This document shows positions 52,426 through 61,381 of a stretch of DNA of 64,000 bases, piece after piece. The DNA is from Streptomyces sp. WAC 01529. Its GTDB lineage: Bacteria; Actinomycetota; Actinomycetes; Streptomycetales; Streptomycetaceae. A program made the position numbers and the translations under genes. Within the stretch, counting starts at the first letter, position 1. Every line of letters begins with the position of its first letter. The stretch covers positions 2,553,001 through 2,617,000 of the forward strand of contig NZ_CP029617.1 of NCBI RefSeq assembly GCF_003945545.1. Reading direction: 5' to 3'. The notes under the pieces were generated by a model. The model saw only the letters and a list, made by a program, of their open reading frames with translations, did no database searches and was not told the DNA's origin.

Positions 52426-53787
52426 ATGGCAGCGACCCCGGCAGGCCCGATACCCCCGCTCCCCCGCTTTCCCCGCGACTTCCTGTGGGGCGTTTCCACC
52501 TCGGCCCACCAGATCGAGGGCGCCGCCGACCAGCGCGGCGCCTCGGTGTGGGACGCGTTCACGGCCGTGCCGGGGAACGTGAAGGACGGCACGACGGCCG
52601 CCGTCGCCTGCGACCACTACCACCGCTACCGCGAGGACGTGGCGCTCGTCCGTGACCTCGGCGTGGACGCCTACCGCTTCTCGGTCTCCTGGCCCCGCGT
52701 GCTGCCCACCGGCTCGGGCCCGGTGCACGCGGCGGGCCTGGACTTCTACGACCGCCTCGTCGACGAGCTGTGCGCGGCGGGCGTGCGCCCCGTCCCCACC
52801 CTCTTCCACTGGGACACCCCGCTGGCCGTGCAGGAGGCGGGCGGCTGGCTGAGCCGCGACACCGCCGAGCGCTTCGCGGAGTACGCGGCCGTGGTCGCGG
52901 CCCGCATCGGCGACCGCGTCCCCAAGTGGATCACCCTCAACGAGCCGGCCGAACACACCCTGCTCGGCCACGCCCTCGGCGAGCACGCGCCCGGCCGGCG
53001 GCTCCTCTTCGACGCGCTGCCGGTCGCCCACCACCAGCTCCTCGCGCACGGTCTCGCGGTACGGGCGCTGCGCGCGGCGGGCGCCCGGGACATCGGCATC
53101 GCCAACTCACACGGCCCGACCTGGCCCGCGTCGGACGGCGACGAGGACACGGCCGCCGCCGACTTCTACGACGTACTCCTCAACCGCCTCTTCGCCGACC
53201 CGCTGCTCGTCGGCCACTACCCCGAGGGCTGCGGGGAGTTGATGCCCTCCCCCGACTTGGAAGCGGACCTGAAGGTCATCTCCGAGCCCCTGGACTGGTA
53301 CGGGATCAACTTCTACCAGCCGACGAAGGTGGGCGCCCCGCTCCCGCACACCACCGAGTTCTCCGGCCTCACGCTCCCGCCCGAACTCCCCTTCTCCCCA
53401 CGGGAGATCGAGGGATATCCGAAGACGGACTTCGGCTGGCCGGTGGTCCCCGGCGCCCTCACCGAACTCCTCACCGCCTTCCGCGACCGCTACGGCGACC
53501 GCCTCCCGCCGCTCGTCATCACCGAGAACGGCTGCTCGTACGAGGGCCTGGACGACCAGGAGCGGATCGCCTACCTGGACGGCCATCTGCGGGCCCTGCA
53601 CCGGGCGCTGGAGGCGGGGGTGGACGTACGCGGCTACTTCGTCTGGTCGCTCATGGACAACTTCGAGTGGGCGGAGGGATACCGGCGGCGCTTCGGCCTC
53701 GTCCACGTCGACCACACCACGCAGGAGCGCACCCCGAAGGCGTCCTACCACTGGCTGCGCGAGGTCCTGCGGGCGCGGCGCGCATGA
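52426..53787 (+). CDS. GH1 beta-glucosidase
   Basis: A 453-residue cytosolic glycoside hydrolase family 1 enzyme that hydrolyses beta-linked disaccharides or aryl glucosides with retention. Seen: FLWGVSTSAHQIEGA near residue 20, YRFSVSWPRVLPTG, acid/base Glu in WITLNEPAEH near residue 170, WYGINFY, and nucleophile Glu in LPPLVITENGCSYEG near residue 365. The end shows YFVWSLMDNFEWAEGYRRRFGLVHVD. It has no signal peptide. Its stop overlaps the MFS gene's start (ATGA), so sugar import and hydrolysis are coupled. Confidence 0.95.
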   Translation: MAATPAGPIPPLPRFPRDFLWGVSTSAHQIEGAADQRGASVWDAFTAVPGNVKDGTTAAVACDHYHRYREDVALVRDLGVDAYRFSVSWPRVLPTGSGPVHAAGLDFYDRLVDELCAAGVRPVPTLFHWDTPLAVQEAGGWLSRDTAERFAEYAAVVAARIGDRVPKWITLNEPAEHTLLGHALGEHAPGRRLLFDALPVAHHQLLAHGLAVRALRAAGARDIGIANSHGPTWPASDGDEDTAAADFYDVLLNRLFADPLLVGHYPEGCGELMPSPDLEADLKVISEPLDWYGINFYQPTKVGAPLPHTTEFSGLTLPPELPFSPREIEGYPKTDFGWPVVPGALTELLTAFRDRYGDRLPPLVITENGCSYEGLDDQERIAYLDGHLRALHRALEAGVDVRGYFVWSLMDNFEWAEGYRRRFGLVHVDHTTQERTPKASYHWLREVLRARRA

Positions 53788-55022
53788 CCGCGACCGCGCT
53801 GCGGGAGCCCACCGAGCGGGTCGGCGGCGGGTGGACGGGCGCCCTGTCGCTGGCCAACGGCGCGATCTGGGTGGGGTGGTACGGGCCGTTGCAGATCCTG
53901 CTCGCCGCGCAAGCCGAGGAGCTGGCCCCCGCGGGCACCTCGAAGGAGACGGTCCTCGCCTGGGTCACCGGCGTGGGCGCGGTCGTCTCGCTCGCCGCGA
54001 ACCCGCTCTTCGGCGCGGTGTCGGACCGCACCACGTCCCGCTGGGGCCGGCGCACCCCGTGGATCGTGGCGGGCACGGCGGGCGGCGCCGCCTCGCTCCT
54101 GCTGCTGTCGGCGGCGGAATCCGTGTGGGCGATGGCGGCGGGCTGGTGCCTGGTGCAGCTCACCCTGAACGCCGCGTTCGCCGCGGTCACCGCCGCCGTG
54201 CCGGACCAGGTGCCGCGCGGCCAGCGGGGCGCGGTCGGCGGCTGGCTCGGGGCGGCGCAGCTGCTCGGGGTGGTCGTCGGGACGGGCCTCGCGACGCTGG
54301 CGGGCTCCACGGTCGCGGGGTACGCGGCGTGCGCGGTCTTCACGGTGGCGGGCGTGCTGCCCTACGTCGTACGCCACCAGGACCCGCGCCTGGACGCCGC
54401 CGACCGCCCGCCCTGGAACCGGCGGCGCTTCCTGGCCGGCTTCTGGCTCAGCCCCCGGCGCCATCCCGACCTGGCCTGGGCCTGGCTGACCCGCTTCCTG
54501 ATCAACGTCAGCAACTCCGTGGTGCTGCTCTATCTCCTGTACTTCCTCCGCGACCGCCTGCACCGCGCGGACCCGGAGCAGGGCGTGCTGATCCTGACCG
54601 CGGTGAACGGCGCGACGATGCTCGCGACCGTCGTGGTGGGCGGCGTCTGGTCGGACCGGGTGGGCCGCCGCAAGCCCTTCGTGATCTGGGCGGGCTCGCT
54701 GATGGCGGCGGCGACGGGGCTGCTCGCCCTCTGGCAGACCTGGCCGGGCGCGATCGTCGCGGCGGCGCTGCTCGGCGTCGGCTTCGGCGTCTTCACGTCG
54801 GTGGACTTCGCCCTGATGACGGACGTCCTGCCCAGCTCCCTGGACCGCGGCAAGGACCTCGGCGTCATCAACATCGCCAACTCCCTCCCCCAGGTGGCGG
54901 CCCCGGCCCTGGCGGCCCCGATCGTGACGCACCTGGGCGGCTACCGCGCGCTCTACCTGACGGCGGCGGTGATCGGCCTGGCGGGGGCGGTGCTGGTGAC
55001 GCGGATCAGAGGGGTGGAGTAG
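53784..55022 (+). CDS. MFS transporter coupled to beta-glucosidase
   Basis: A 412-residue 12-helix transporter. Motif A-type loops are seen twice: GAVSDRTTSRWGRRTPWIVAG near residue 75 and GVWSDRVGRRKPFVIW near residue 290. This arrangement, with SDRTxSRxGRRxPWI, is common in actinobacterial sugar transporters related to the GPH/sucrose type. The position behind GH1 (4-nt overlap) suggests uptake of a beta-glucoside. The stop codon ends exactly where a palindromic repeat element begins. Confidence 0.9.
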   Translation: MTATALREPTERVGGGWTGALSLANGAIWVGWYGPLQILLAAQAEELAPAGTSKETVLAWVTGVGAVVSLAANPLFGAVSDRTTSRWGRRTPWIVAGTAGGAASLLLLSAAESVWAMAAGWCLVQLTLNAAFAAVTAAVPDQVPRGQRGAVGGWLGAAQLLGVVVGTGLATLAGSTVAGYAACAVFTVAGVLPYVVRHQDPRLDAADRPPWNRRRFLAGFWLSPRRHPDLAWAWLTRFLINVSNSVVLLYLLYFLRDRLHRADPEQGVLILTAVNGATMLATVVVGGVWSDRVGRRKPFVIWAGSLMAAATGLLALWQTWPGAIVAAALLGVGFGVFTSVDFALMTDVLPSSLDRGKDLGVINIANSLPQVAAPALAAPIVTHLGGYRALYLTAAVIGLAGAVLVTRIRGVE

Positions 55023-55072
55023 GCGCCCCGAAGGGGCGCGGGGAACTGCGCGCCCAGCCACAACGGACCCGA
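55023..55072. repeat. Palindromic Streptomyces intergenic repeat element
   Basis: GCGCCCCGAAGGGGCGC (55023-55039), then GGGGAACTGCGCGCCCAGCC and ACAACGGACCCGAGCGG, match the element at 41106 over ~37 bp. It lies between the convergent MFS and era genes and, with its 7-bp stem, may terminate both. This sequence family is widespread between Streptomyces genes. Confidence 0.85.
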
Positions 55073-55086
55073 GCGGAAAAGGGTGG

Positions 55087-56040
55087 TCAGAACCCGAGCT
55101 TCCGCAACTGCCGAGGATCCCGCTGCCAGTCCTTGGCGACCTTGACGTGCAGGTCGAGGAAGACGGGCGTACCGAGAAGCGCCTCGATCTGCTTGCGGGA
55201 CTTGATGCCGACGTCCTTCAGCCGCTTGCCCTTGGGGCCGATGATGATCCCCTTCTGGCTGGGCCGCTCGATGTAGACGAACGCGTGGATGTCGAGCAGC
55301 GGCTTGTCCGCGGGCCGGTCCTCGCGCGGCAGCATCTCCTCGACCACCACGGCGATGGAGTGCGGCAGCTCGTCCCGTACGCCTTCGAGCGCCGCCTCGC
55401 GGATCAGCTCGGCGACCATGACCTGCTCGGGCTCGTCCGTGAGGTCGCCCTCGGGGTAGAGCGGGGGGCCCTCCGGCAGCAGCGGCACGATCAGATCGGC
55501 GAGCAGGCCGACCTGCTGGTCGCCGACGGCCGACACCGGCACGATCTCGGCCCACTCGAAGCCCAGCTCCGTGCCGAGCTGGTCGATGGCGATGAGCTGC
55601 TCGGCGAGCGTCTTGCTGTCGACCAGGTCGGTCTTGGTGACGATCGCGATCTTCGGCGTCTTCTTGATGGACGCGAGTTCCTTGGCGATGAACCGGTCAC
55701 CGGGGCCGAGCTTCTCGTTCGCCGGCAGGCAGAAGCCGATGACGTCGACCTCGGCCCAGGTGGTCCGCACGACGTCGTTCAGCCGCTCGCCGAGGAGCGT
55801 GCGCGGCTTGTGGAGGCCGGGGGTGTCCACCAGGATCATCTGGGCGTCCGGCCGGTGCACGATGCCCCGGACCGTGTGGCGCGTGGTCTGCGGCTGGTTC
55901 GCGGTGATCGCGACCTTCTTGCCGACCAGAGCGTTCGTAAGGGTGGACTTGCCGGCGTTGGGGCGGCCGACGAAGCAGGCGAAGCCGGCCCGGTGGGCGG
56001 CCTCGGACGGCTCGGCTGATGACGGGGTACGAACGCTCAT
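55087..56040 (-). CDS. era: GTPase Era
   Basis: An essential GTPase that assists 16S rRNA and 30S subunit maturation. The 317 residues have G1 GRPNAGKST near residue 25, G2 TTRHTVRGI, G3 DTPGLHKPRTLLGERLNDVV and G4 TKTDLV. A C-terminal KH domain contains KGIIIGPKGKRLKDVGIKSRKQIE (residues ~255-280). The ATG at 56040 is preferred because AGGGA lies 11 nt upstream; the in-frame ATG at 56049 is only 2 nt from it. It heads toward the convergent MFS gene. Confidence 0.96.
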   Translation of the reverse strand: MSVRTPSSAEPSEAAHRAGFACFVGRPNAGKSTLTNALVGKKVAITANQPQTTRHTVRGIVHRPDAQMILVDTPGLHKPRTLLGERLNDVVRTTWAEVDVIGFCLPANEKLGPGDRFIAKELASIKKTPKIAIVTKTDLVDSKTLAEQLIAIDQLGTELGFEWAEIVPVSAVGDQQVGLLADLIVPLLPEGPPLYPEGDLTDEPEQVMVAELIREAALEGVRDELPHSIAVVVEEMLPREDRPADKPLLDIHAFVYIERPSQKGIIIGPKGKRLKDVGIKSRKQIEALLGTPVFLDLHVKVAKDWQRDPRQLRKLGF

Positions 56041-56154
56041 GGCGCCCATTGTCCCTGATCGCGGGAGCCCCGCCGTACCGTGCGGCCTCCGCCGCGGGCC
56101 CCGGCCAGGAAATCACCGGCTTCGCCGGGTTCGTCCGCGACCGCCGGACGGGCT

Positions 56155-56511
56155 CTACTCGCCCGCGCCGACCCGCGCCCTGACCTCGCCGTCGGGGCCC
56201 GCCAGGAAGACCGGCGTACCGGCCCCGCCGAGGTCCGACACCGCGGCGAGGTCCTCCGCGGGAAGCTCCTGCGCGCCGGAGACGACCGCCGCGGCCTCCA
56301 GGGACTCGGCCCCCGAGGCGACCGCCATCGCCACGGCGGTCCTCAGCGCGGAGAGCCGGAGCGAGTCGAGCGCGACGGTCCCCGCCACGTACGTACGTCC
56401 CGTCTCGTCCCGCACGGCCGCGCCCTCGGGCACGCCGTTGCGGGCCCGGGCCGAACGGGCCAAGGTGACGATCTTGCGGTCCTCGGGACCGAGGTCGGTG
56501 CTCTGCGTCAT
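56155..56511 (-). CDS. Cytidine-deaminase-like protein lacking catalytic zinc motifs
   Basis: A 118-residue protein in the position of cdd between era and corC. The N-terminal half follows the cytidine deaminase fold (KIVTLARSARARNGVPEGAAVRDETGRTYVAGTVAL). However, the zinc/catalytic CAE motif region reads SLRLSALRTAVAMAVASGA, with Ser-Ala-Leu instead, and no PCxxC follows. It is therefore probably inactive as a deaminase. Similar degenerate proteins are frequent in streptomycetes at this locus. The ATG is at 56511. A regulatory or structural role is possible. Confidence 0.78.
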   Translation of the reverse strand: MTQSTDLGPEDRKIVTLARSARARNGVPEGAAVRDETGRTYVAGTVALDSLRLSALRTAVAMAVASGAESLEAAAVVSGAQELPAEDLAAVSDLGGAGTPVFLAGPDGEVRARVGAGE

Positions 56512-56644
56512 GGCACGAGCATAAGGAGCCCGGCACCTGCCTTCGGAGTCACCCCGCACTCCCTCCGGTCGGGCCTTGAGCGCGGAGTTCGTCTGCGCCG
56601 CACCGCCACCCGCGCCTGACGGACCCGACGACGGCCCGGCCCGC

Positions 56645-56878
56645 TCAGCGACGGGCCGTCGCGCCGCCCCCCGTCCGGCGGGGCACGGCGGCCTGAGCCG
56701 GCCCCGCGGCCAGGGCGAGGAAGTCCGACCAGGCCGCGGGCCGGAAGGCGAGGACCGCCCCGCTGGAGCGTGTGGAGTCGCGCACGAGAACCACGTCACC
56801 GGTCCAGGCGATCTCCACGCACTGCTGCGCGCCGCCGTCGCTCGCACTGCTCTTGCGCCACGTCCATGAGCTGCCCAC
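56645..56878 (-). CDS. DUF397 protein
   Basis: A 77-residue protein with the DUF397 core WTWRKSSASDGGAQQCVEIAW, VVLVRDS and FRPAAWSDFLALAAG. It starts at the GTG at 56878 with GGAGGAG before it. The C-terminal tail (AVPRRTGGGATARR) is basic and extra. It would be the small partner of the DUF5753 regulator upstream, but that regulator appears truncated, leaving this member orphaned. The 193 nt between them hold no other gene I can support. Confidence 0.82.
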   Translation of the reverse strand: MGSSWTWRKSSASDGGAQQCVEIAWTGDVVLVRDSTRSSGAVLAFRPAAWSDFLALAAGPAQAAVPRRTGGGATARR

Positions 56879-57071
56879 GCTTCTCCTCCACCCCGGGTGC
56901 GGAAGGCCAGCCGTCACTCCTGCGGGCGGGGAGGCGAGAACCTGCTCGACCGGCCTCCCCGCGCGGCTGGTGCAAGGACACGCAGCACCTCTTTCAGAAT
57001 AACGGCACGTCATACGAATACGAACGAGCCGTTTCTGGCCAACGTGCCCCGCGCCCAAGGCAGTTGGCGTA

Positions 57072-57662
57072 CTACTCCGCGACCGCGGCGGGCTCCAGGA
57101 GCGTCTCCAGGTCGTCCCGGCCGTCCTCGATCCGGACCGCGAGCGACCGCAGCAGATCTCCGACGTTCTCCTTGATGGCCAGGTCCTCCAGCTCCCAGAA
57201 CCTCTCCAGATAACGCCCGGTCTCCTCCGGCGCGTTGGTGGTGTAGGCGTCGCCGCGCGGATTCTCCAGGTAGAGCGAGTCCGGCATCTCGTCCGCCTCG
57301 AACTCGAAGTGGCTGAAGGGGCCTTGGATTCCGGCGTGGGCGCCGATGCTGAACGGGAGGATCTGGATGTTGACCCCCGGCTTGGCGGACAGCTCGGCCA
57401 GCCGCTCCAGTTGCGCGCGCATCACGCCGCGGCCGCCGACGTGACGGCGCACGACCGCCTCGTCGAGGATGTAGAACAGCTCGCGCCCGCCCGAGGTCAG
57501 CAACTCCTGACGCGCGAGCCGGACTTCCACGCTGCGTTCCAGGCTCTCCTCGGGGATGTGCTTGTCGTACGACAGCATGATCGCGCGTGCGTACTCCTCG
57601 GTCTGAAGCGGACCCGGCATCAGGAGCGCGCCGTAGTGGCGCACGATGGACGCCGAGGACTC
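57072..57662 (-). pseudogene. N-terminally truncated XRE/DUF5753 regulator
   Basis: The DUF5753 ligand domain is intact from ESSASIVRHYGALLMPGPLQTEEYARAIML to the C-terminus (LARQELL, VMRAQLERLAELSAKPGVNIQILPFSIGAHAGIQGPFSHFEF, YLERFWELEDLAI). The helix-turn-helix that should precede it is absent in all three frames of this strand. Upstream of ~57662 the open frame merely continues as the antisense of a small plus-strand ORF. The frame stays open to 57974, so a shorter product could still be made. It is most simply a decayed regulator; a stand-alone sensor domain is the alternative. Its DUF397 partner follows downstream. Confidence 0.6.
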
Positions 57663-57671
57663 CGGGGCCCG

Positions 57672-57803
57672 ATGGCCGAGAAGCCGGACGGGCGTCGCAC
57701 CACCCGCACGTGGACCGACTGGGCCGCTCTGTCGGCTCCGTGGCTCAGCCTTCTCGTCGTGATCCAGGAGATTGTCGACAAGTGGGTGCTGCCCCACGTG
57801 TGA
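57672..57803 (+). CDS. Small predicted single-helix membrane protein opposing the truncated regulator
   Basis: A 43-codon ORF: a basic N-terminus (AEKPDGRRTTRTWTDW) followed by a hydrophobic helix (APWLSLLVVIQEIVDKW) and VLPHV. It occupies exactly the place where the regulator's DNA-binding domain is missing. Its stop is followed after 6 nt by a strong hairpin, which supports it as a real gene end. No ribosome-binding site is obvious before the ATG. It could be a membrane peptide or the intact tail of an inserted gene. The rest of 57804-58007 holds only the hairpin and no further gene I can support. Confidence 0.4.
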   Translation: MAEKPDGRRTTRTWTDWAALSAPWLSLLVVIQEIVDKWVLPHV

Positions 57804-57809
57804 ACGGAT

Positions 57810-57837
57810 CTGGCCCCGGCCTAGGGGCCGGGGCCAG
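57810..57837 (+). terminator. Strong hairpin after the small plus-strand ORF
   Basis: A perfect 12-bp inverted repeat CTGGCCCCGGCC (57810-57821) / GGCCGGGGCCAG (57826-57837) with a 4-nt loop starts 7 nt after the stop at 57803. Confidence 0.7.
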
Positions 57838-58007
57838 GTGCGGCGGACGCCATCGCACAGACGTTTCCACTCCGAGTTTCCTTGGCCGGCGGCCCGGAGT
57901 GGGAGCGTTTCGGATCCGCCCGTCATCCCATTCTGCCGCCCCTTCACGCCGATGGCGAGGGGCTGTTGGGACACTCTGCCGAGTGAACCGTCGCCCCCCT
58001 GTGCCCC

Positions 58008-58364
58008 TCAGGGCCGGTCGAGCCGCAGCCGTCGCGCTCGCGGCAGTCCCGCGACCACCAGGTCGTACGAGTCCTCGATCAGCTCCCTGAGCTGATCGTC
58101 GGGGAGCTCGCCGTCGGCCGTGACGGTGTTCCAGTGCCGCTTGTTCATGTGATAGCCCGGCGCGATCTCCGGGTGCGCGGCGCGCAGCTGCACCGCCAGG
58201 TCCGGGTCGCACTTGAGGTTGACGGTCAGCGGCCGCCCGCCGAGCGCCGAGAGCGCGAACATCTTCCCCGCCACCTTGAAGACCGAGGTCTCCGGCGTGA
58301 ACGGGAACTCCTCCACCGCGTCGTTGAAGGACAGGCAGAACGTCCGCAGCTCCTCGGGGGTCAC
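58008..58364 (-). CDS. MmcQ/YjbR family protein
   Basis: A 118-residue protein of the CyaY-like YjbR fold. It has the family pattern [72 protein letters not shown] and LIEDSYDLVVAGLP. Such proteins may bind DNA, but no biochemical role is firm. The GTG start at 58362-58364 overlaps the stop of the CorC-like gene (GTGA), so it is translationally coupled as the last gene of the phoH-ybeY-corC unit. Confidence 0.85.
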   Translation of the reverse strand: MTPEELRTFCLSFNDAVEEFPFTPETSVFKVAGKMFALSALGGRPLTVNLKCDPDLAVQLRAAHPEIAPGYHMNKRHWNTVTADGELPDDQLRELIEDSYDLVVAGLPRARRLRLDRP

Positions 58365-59665
58365 TCCGCGTCCCCCGCCTCATGCGCGCCCTTGGGCGTG
58401 ACCGGCTCCACGAGCACCGTCACGATCTTGTTCCGGCGGCCCGCGGCGGACTCCGCGGTGAGCGCCAGCTCGCGGCCGTCCGGCAGCGGCACGATCGCCG
58501 AGGCCCCGGCGATCGGGACGCGGCCCAGCTGCTTGGCGAGCAGGCCGCCGACCGTCTCCACGTCCTCGTCGTCGAACTCGTCGAGGCCGAACAGCTCCCC
58601 GAGGTCGCCGATGTCGAGCCGTGCCGTGACGCGGTAGCAGCCGTCGGCCAGCTCCTCCACGGGCGGCAGCTCACGGTCGTACTCGTCGGTGATCTCGCCG
58701 ACGATCTCTTCCAGGATGTCCTCGATGGTGACGATGCCGGCCGTGCCGCCGTACTCGTCGATGACCACGGCCACGTGGTTGCGCTCCTGCTGCATCTCGC
58801 GCAGCAGGTCGCCCGCGTTCTTCGTGTCGGGCACGAAGGTCGCCGGGCGCATCGCCGTCGACACCAGCTCGGACTCGGCCTCGCGGTTGATGTGCGTCTT
58901 GCGGGCCAGGTCCTTCAGATAGACCATGCCGACGACGTCGTCCTCGCTCTCGCCCGTGACCGGTATCCGCGAGAAGCCGGAGCGCAGGGCGAGGGTGAGG
59001 GCCTGCCGGATCGTCTTGAAGCGTTCGATGGCGACGAGGTCGGTGCGGGGCACCATCACCTCGCGCACCAGGGTGTCGCCCAGTTCGAAGACGGAGTGCA
59101 CCATGCGGCGCTCCTCGTCCTCGATCAGGGACTCCTTCTCGGCGAGGTCGACCATCGCGCGCAGCTCGGCCTCGGAGGCGAACGGGCCACGCCTGAAGCC
59201 CTTGCCCGGGGTGAGGGCGTTGCCGATGAGGATCAGCAGGGGCGGGATCGGGCCCATGATCCGGGCCAGCGGCAGCAGGACGTACGCGGCGGCGGTCGCG
59301 GTGTTCAGCGGGTGCTGGCGGCCGATGGTGCGCGGCGAGACCCCGACGGCGACATAGCTGACCAGGACCATCACGCCGATGGCGATCGCGAGGGCTTCCC
59401 AGGTCTTGTCGAACTCGTTCAGGCAGGCGTACGTGACGAGGGCCGACGCGGCCATCTCGCACGCCACCCGCACGAGCAGCGCCACGTTGAGATAGCGGGT
59501 CGGGTCGGCGGCGACCTGCGCGAGCTTCGCGCTGCCGCGGCGCCCCGAGCGGACCGCCTCGTCGGCGCGGAAGCTGGAGACGCGGGCGATGCCCGCCTCG
59601 GCGCAGGCGGCGAGCCAGGCCACGACGACCAGGGCGACCGCGCCCGCGATCAGTTGGAGACTCAC
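58361..59665 (-). CDS. CNNM/CorC-type (hemolysin family) membrane protein with CBS pair
   Basis: A 434-residue protein. An N-terminal DUF21 transmembrane domain (about four helices, residues 1-150, [25 protein letters not shown]) precedes two CBS domains (~residues 195-325, [40 protein letters not shown] and [54 protein letters not shown]). A C-terminal CorC_HlyC domain ends it. Homologues act in magnesium/cobalt efflux. It starts at the ATG at 59665, 4 nt after the ybeY stop. Confidence 0.93.
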   Translation of the reverse strand: MSLQLIAGAVALVVVAWLAACAEAGIARVSSFRADEAVRSGRRGSAKLAQVAADPTRYLNVALLVRVACEMAASALVTYACLNEFDKTWEALAIAIGVMVLVSYVAVGVSPRTIGRQHPLNTATAAAYVLLPLARIMGPIPPLLILIGNALTPGKGFRRGPFASEAELRAMVDLAEKESLIEDEERRMVHSVFELGDTLVREVMVPRTDLVAIERFKTIRQALTLALRSGFSRIPVTGESEDDVVGMVYLKDLARKTHINREAESELVSTAMRPATFVPDTKNAGDLLREMQQERNHVAVVIDEYGGTAGIVTIEDILEEIVGEITDEYDRELPPVEELADGCYRVTARLDIGDLGELFGLDEFDDEDVETVGGLLAKQLGRVPIAGASAIVPLPDGRELALTAESAAGRRNKIVTVLVEPVTPKGAHEAGDAE

Positions 59666-59669
59666 GGCG

Positions 59670-60167
59670 CTACGAGACGGTGGGCGCGGGAGAGGGGCCG
59701 GTCAGGCCCTTCTCGGCACGCCAGCCGTCGACGATCGCCGCCTGGAGGCCGAACATCTCGGCCTTCTCGTCGGGCTCCTCGTGGTCGTACCCGAGCAGGT
59801 GCAGCACCCCGTGGACGGTCAGGAGCTGGAGCTCCTCGTCCATGGAGTGCTGCGTCGGGGCGTCCTTGCCCTGCTGGGTGGCGACCTCGGGGCAGAGCAC
59901 GATGTCGCCGAGGAGGCCCTGCGGGGGCTCGTCGTCGTCCTTCATGGGCGGCCGCAGCTCGTCCATGGGGAAGGACATGACGTCCGTGGGCCCGGGCAGG
60001 TCCATCCACTGGATGTGCAGCTGCTCCATGGCGTCGGCGTCCACGACGATCACCGACAGTTCGGAGAGCGGGTGGATGCGCATCCGCGCGAGGGCGTAGC
60101 GGGCGATGTCGAGGATCGCCTGCTCGTCGACCTCGGTTCCGGATTCGTTGTTGACGTCGATCGACAT
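59670..60167 (-). CDS. ybeY: Endoribonuclease YbeY
   Basis: A zinc-dependent endoribonuclease for 16S rRNA 3' maturation and ribosome quality control. The 165 residues carry the signature [16 protein letters not shown] (three zinc His, residues ~118-128), [27 protein letters not shown] sequence near residue 50 ([20 protein letters not shown]) and [12 protein letters not shown]. It starts at the ATG at 60167, 12 nt after the phoH stop, in the conserved phoH-ybeY-corC-era order. Confidence 0.96.
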   Translation of the reverse strand: MSIDVNNESGTEVDEQAILDIARYALARMRIHPLSELSVIVVDADAMEQLHIQWMDLPGPTDVMSFPMDELRPPMKDDDEPPQGLLGDIVLCPEVATQQGKDAPTQHSMDEELQLLTVHGVLHLLGYDHEEPDEKAEMFGLQAAIVDGWRAEKGLTGPSPAPTVS

Positions 60168-60179
60168 GGTGGTGCTGGT

Positions 60180-61196
60180 CTACTTCCCGTCGCGGCTGTC
60201 GTGCTGCTCGTACGCGTCGACGATACGGCCGACCAGCTTGTGCCGTACGACATCGTGGGAGGTGAGCCGGGAGAAGTGGATGTCCTCCACGCCCTCCAGG
60301 ATCTGCTGGACCTCGCGCAGACCGCTCTTGGTGCCGCCGGGCAGGTCGACCTGGGTGACGTCACCGGTGATGACGATCTTCGAGTCGAAGCCGAGGCGGG
60401 TGAGGAACATCTTCATCTGCTCGGCGCTGGTGTTCTGCGCCTCGTCGAGGATGATGAACGCGTCGTTCAGGGTGCGGCCGCGCATGTACGCCAGCGGTGC
60501 GACCTCGATCGTGCCCGCGGCCATCAGTCGCGGGATCGAGTCGGGGTCGAGCATGTCGTGCAGGGCGTCGTAGAGCGGGCGCAGGTAGGGGTCGATCTTC
60601 TCGTACAGCGTGCCGGGCAGGAAGCCGAGGCGCTCGCCCGCCTCGACCGCGGGGCGGGTCAGGATGATGCGGTTGACCTGCTTGGATTGGAGGGCCTGGA
60701 CCGCCTTCGCCATGGCGAGGTAGGTCTTGCCCGTGCCGGCCGGGCCGATCCCGAAGACGATGGTGTGCTTGTCGATCGCGTCGACGTACCGCTTCTGGTT
60801 CAGCGTCTTGGGGCGGATGGTGCGGCCCCGGGACGAGAGGATGTTCTGCGTGAGGACCTCGGCGGGGGTCTCCTCCGCGCCGCTGCCGCTCTCGTCCGCC
60901 CTCAGCATGGCGATCGAGCGTTCCACTGCGTCCTCCGTCATCGGCTGACCGGTGCGGAGCACCAGCATCATCTGGTCGAACAGGCGCTGGATGAGGGCGA
61001 CTTCGCGGGCCGCGCCCACGGCGCTGATCTCATTGCCCCGGACGTGGATGTCGGCCGCCGGGAAGGCCTTCTCGATCACGCGCAGCAGGGCGTCGCCCGA
61101 ACCGAGGACGGTCACCATGGGGTGCTTCGCCGGAACCGTGAAGTGGGCTCGGGCGTCGTCCTGGCCTGCGGTGTGCGTGGTGGGTGTCTGAGTCAT
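60180..61196 (-). CDS. PhoH-like ATPase (YbeZ)
   Basis: A 338-residue cytosolic P-loop NTPase that partners YbeY in rRNA processing. Walker A is [18 protein letters not shown] near residue 150, and Walker [23 protein letters not shown] near residue 245. Also typical are [29 protein letters not shown] and [12 protein letters not shown]. The first ~110 residues form the nucleic-acid-binding N-terminal part. It starts at the ATG at 61196 and heads the phoH-ybeY-corC-yjbR transcription unit. Confidence 0.94.
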   Translation of the reverse strand: MTQTPTTHTAGQDDARAHFTVPAKHPMVTVLGSGDALLRVIEKAFPAADIHVRGNEISAVGAAREVALIQRLFDQMMLVLRTGQPMTEDAVERSIAMLRADESGSGAEETPAEVLTQNILSSRGRTIRPKTLNQKRYVDAIDKHTIVFGIGPAGTGKTYLAMAKAVQALQSKQVNRIILTRPAVEAGERLGFLPGTLYEKIDPYLRPLYDALHDMLDPDSIPRLMAAGTIEVAPLAYMRGRTLNDAFIILDEAQNTSAEQMKMFLTRLGFDSKIVITGDVTQVDLPGGTKSGLREVQQILEGVEDIHFSRLTSHDVVRHKLVGRIVDAYEQHDSRDGK

Positions 61197-61303
61197 GGGC
61201 CGGCTCTGAAGGCCTGCTCATCCTCCTTGTGCGGGGCTTGGGCCGCGTGGCCTTGCGCTTCCAGGGTACGACGGCGCCGGCGCTGTGCCGTAGGGCTTTT
61301 TGT

Positions 61304-61323
61304 ACCGCCGCTTCGCGGCGGGT
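61304..61323 (-). terminator. Terminator after the PfkB kinase gene
   Basis: ACCGCCGC (61304-61311), loop TTC, and GCGGCGGGT (61315-61323) form a tight stem in the 185-bp gap between the kinase stop and the phoH start. Confidence 0.6.
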
Positions 61324-61381
61324 GCTTTCCCACCCACCCGCCCGGCACCCCGCGCCTCCTCCTCGCCGAAGACCTTTCCCC

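Noticed and set aside
57309..57671. Upstream extension of the small plus-strand ORF
   Set aside because: This part is antisense to the intact DUF5753 domain; only the stretch after the ATG at 57672 lacks a competing coding signal.
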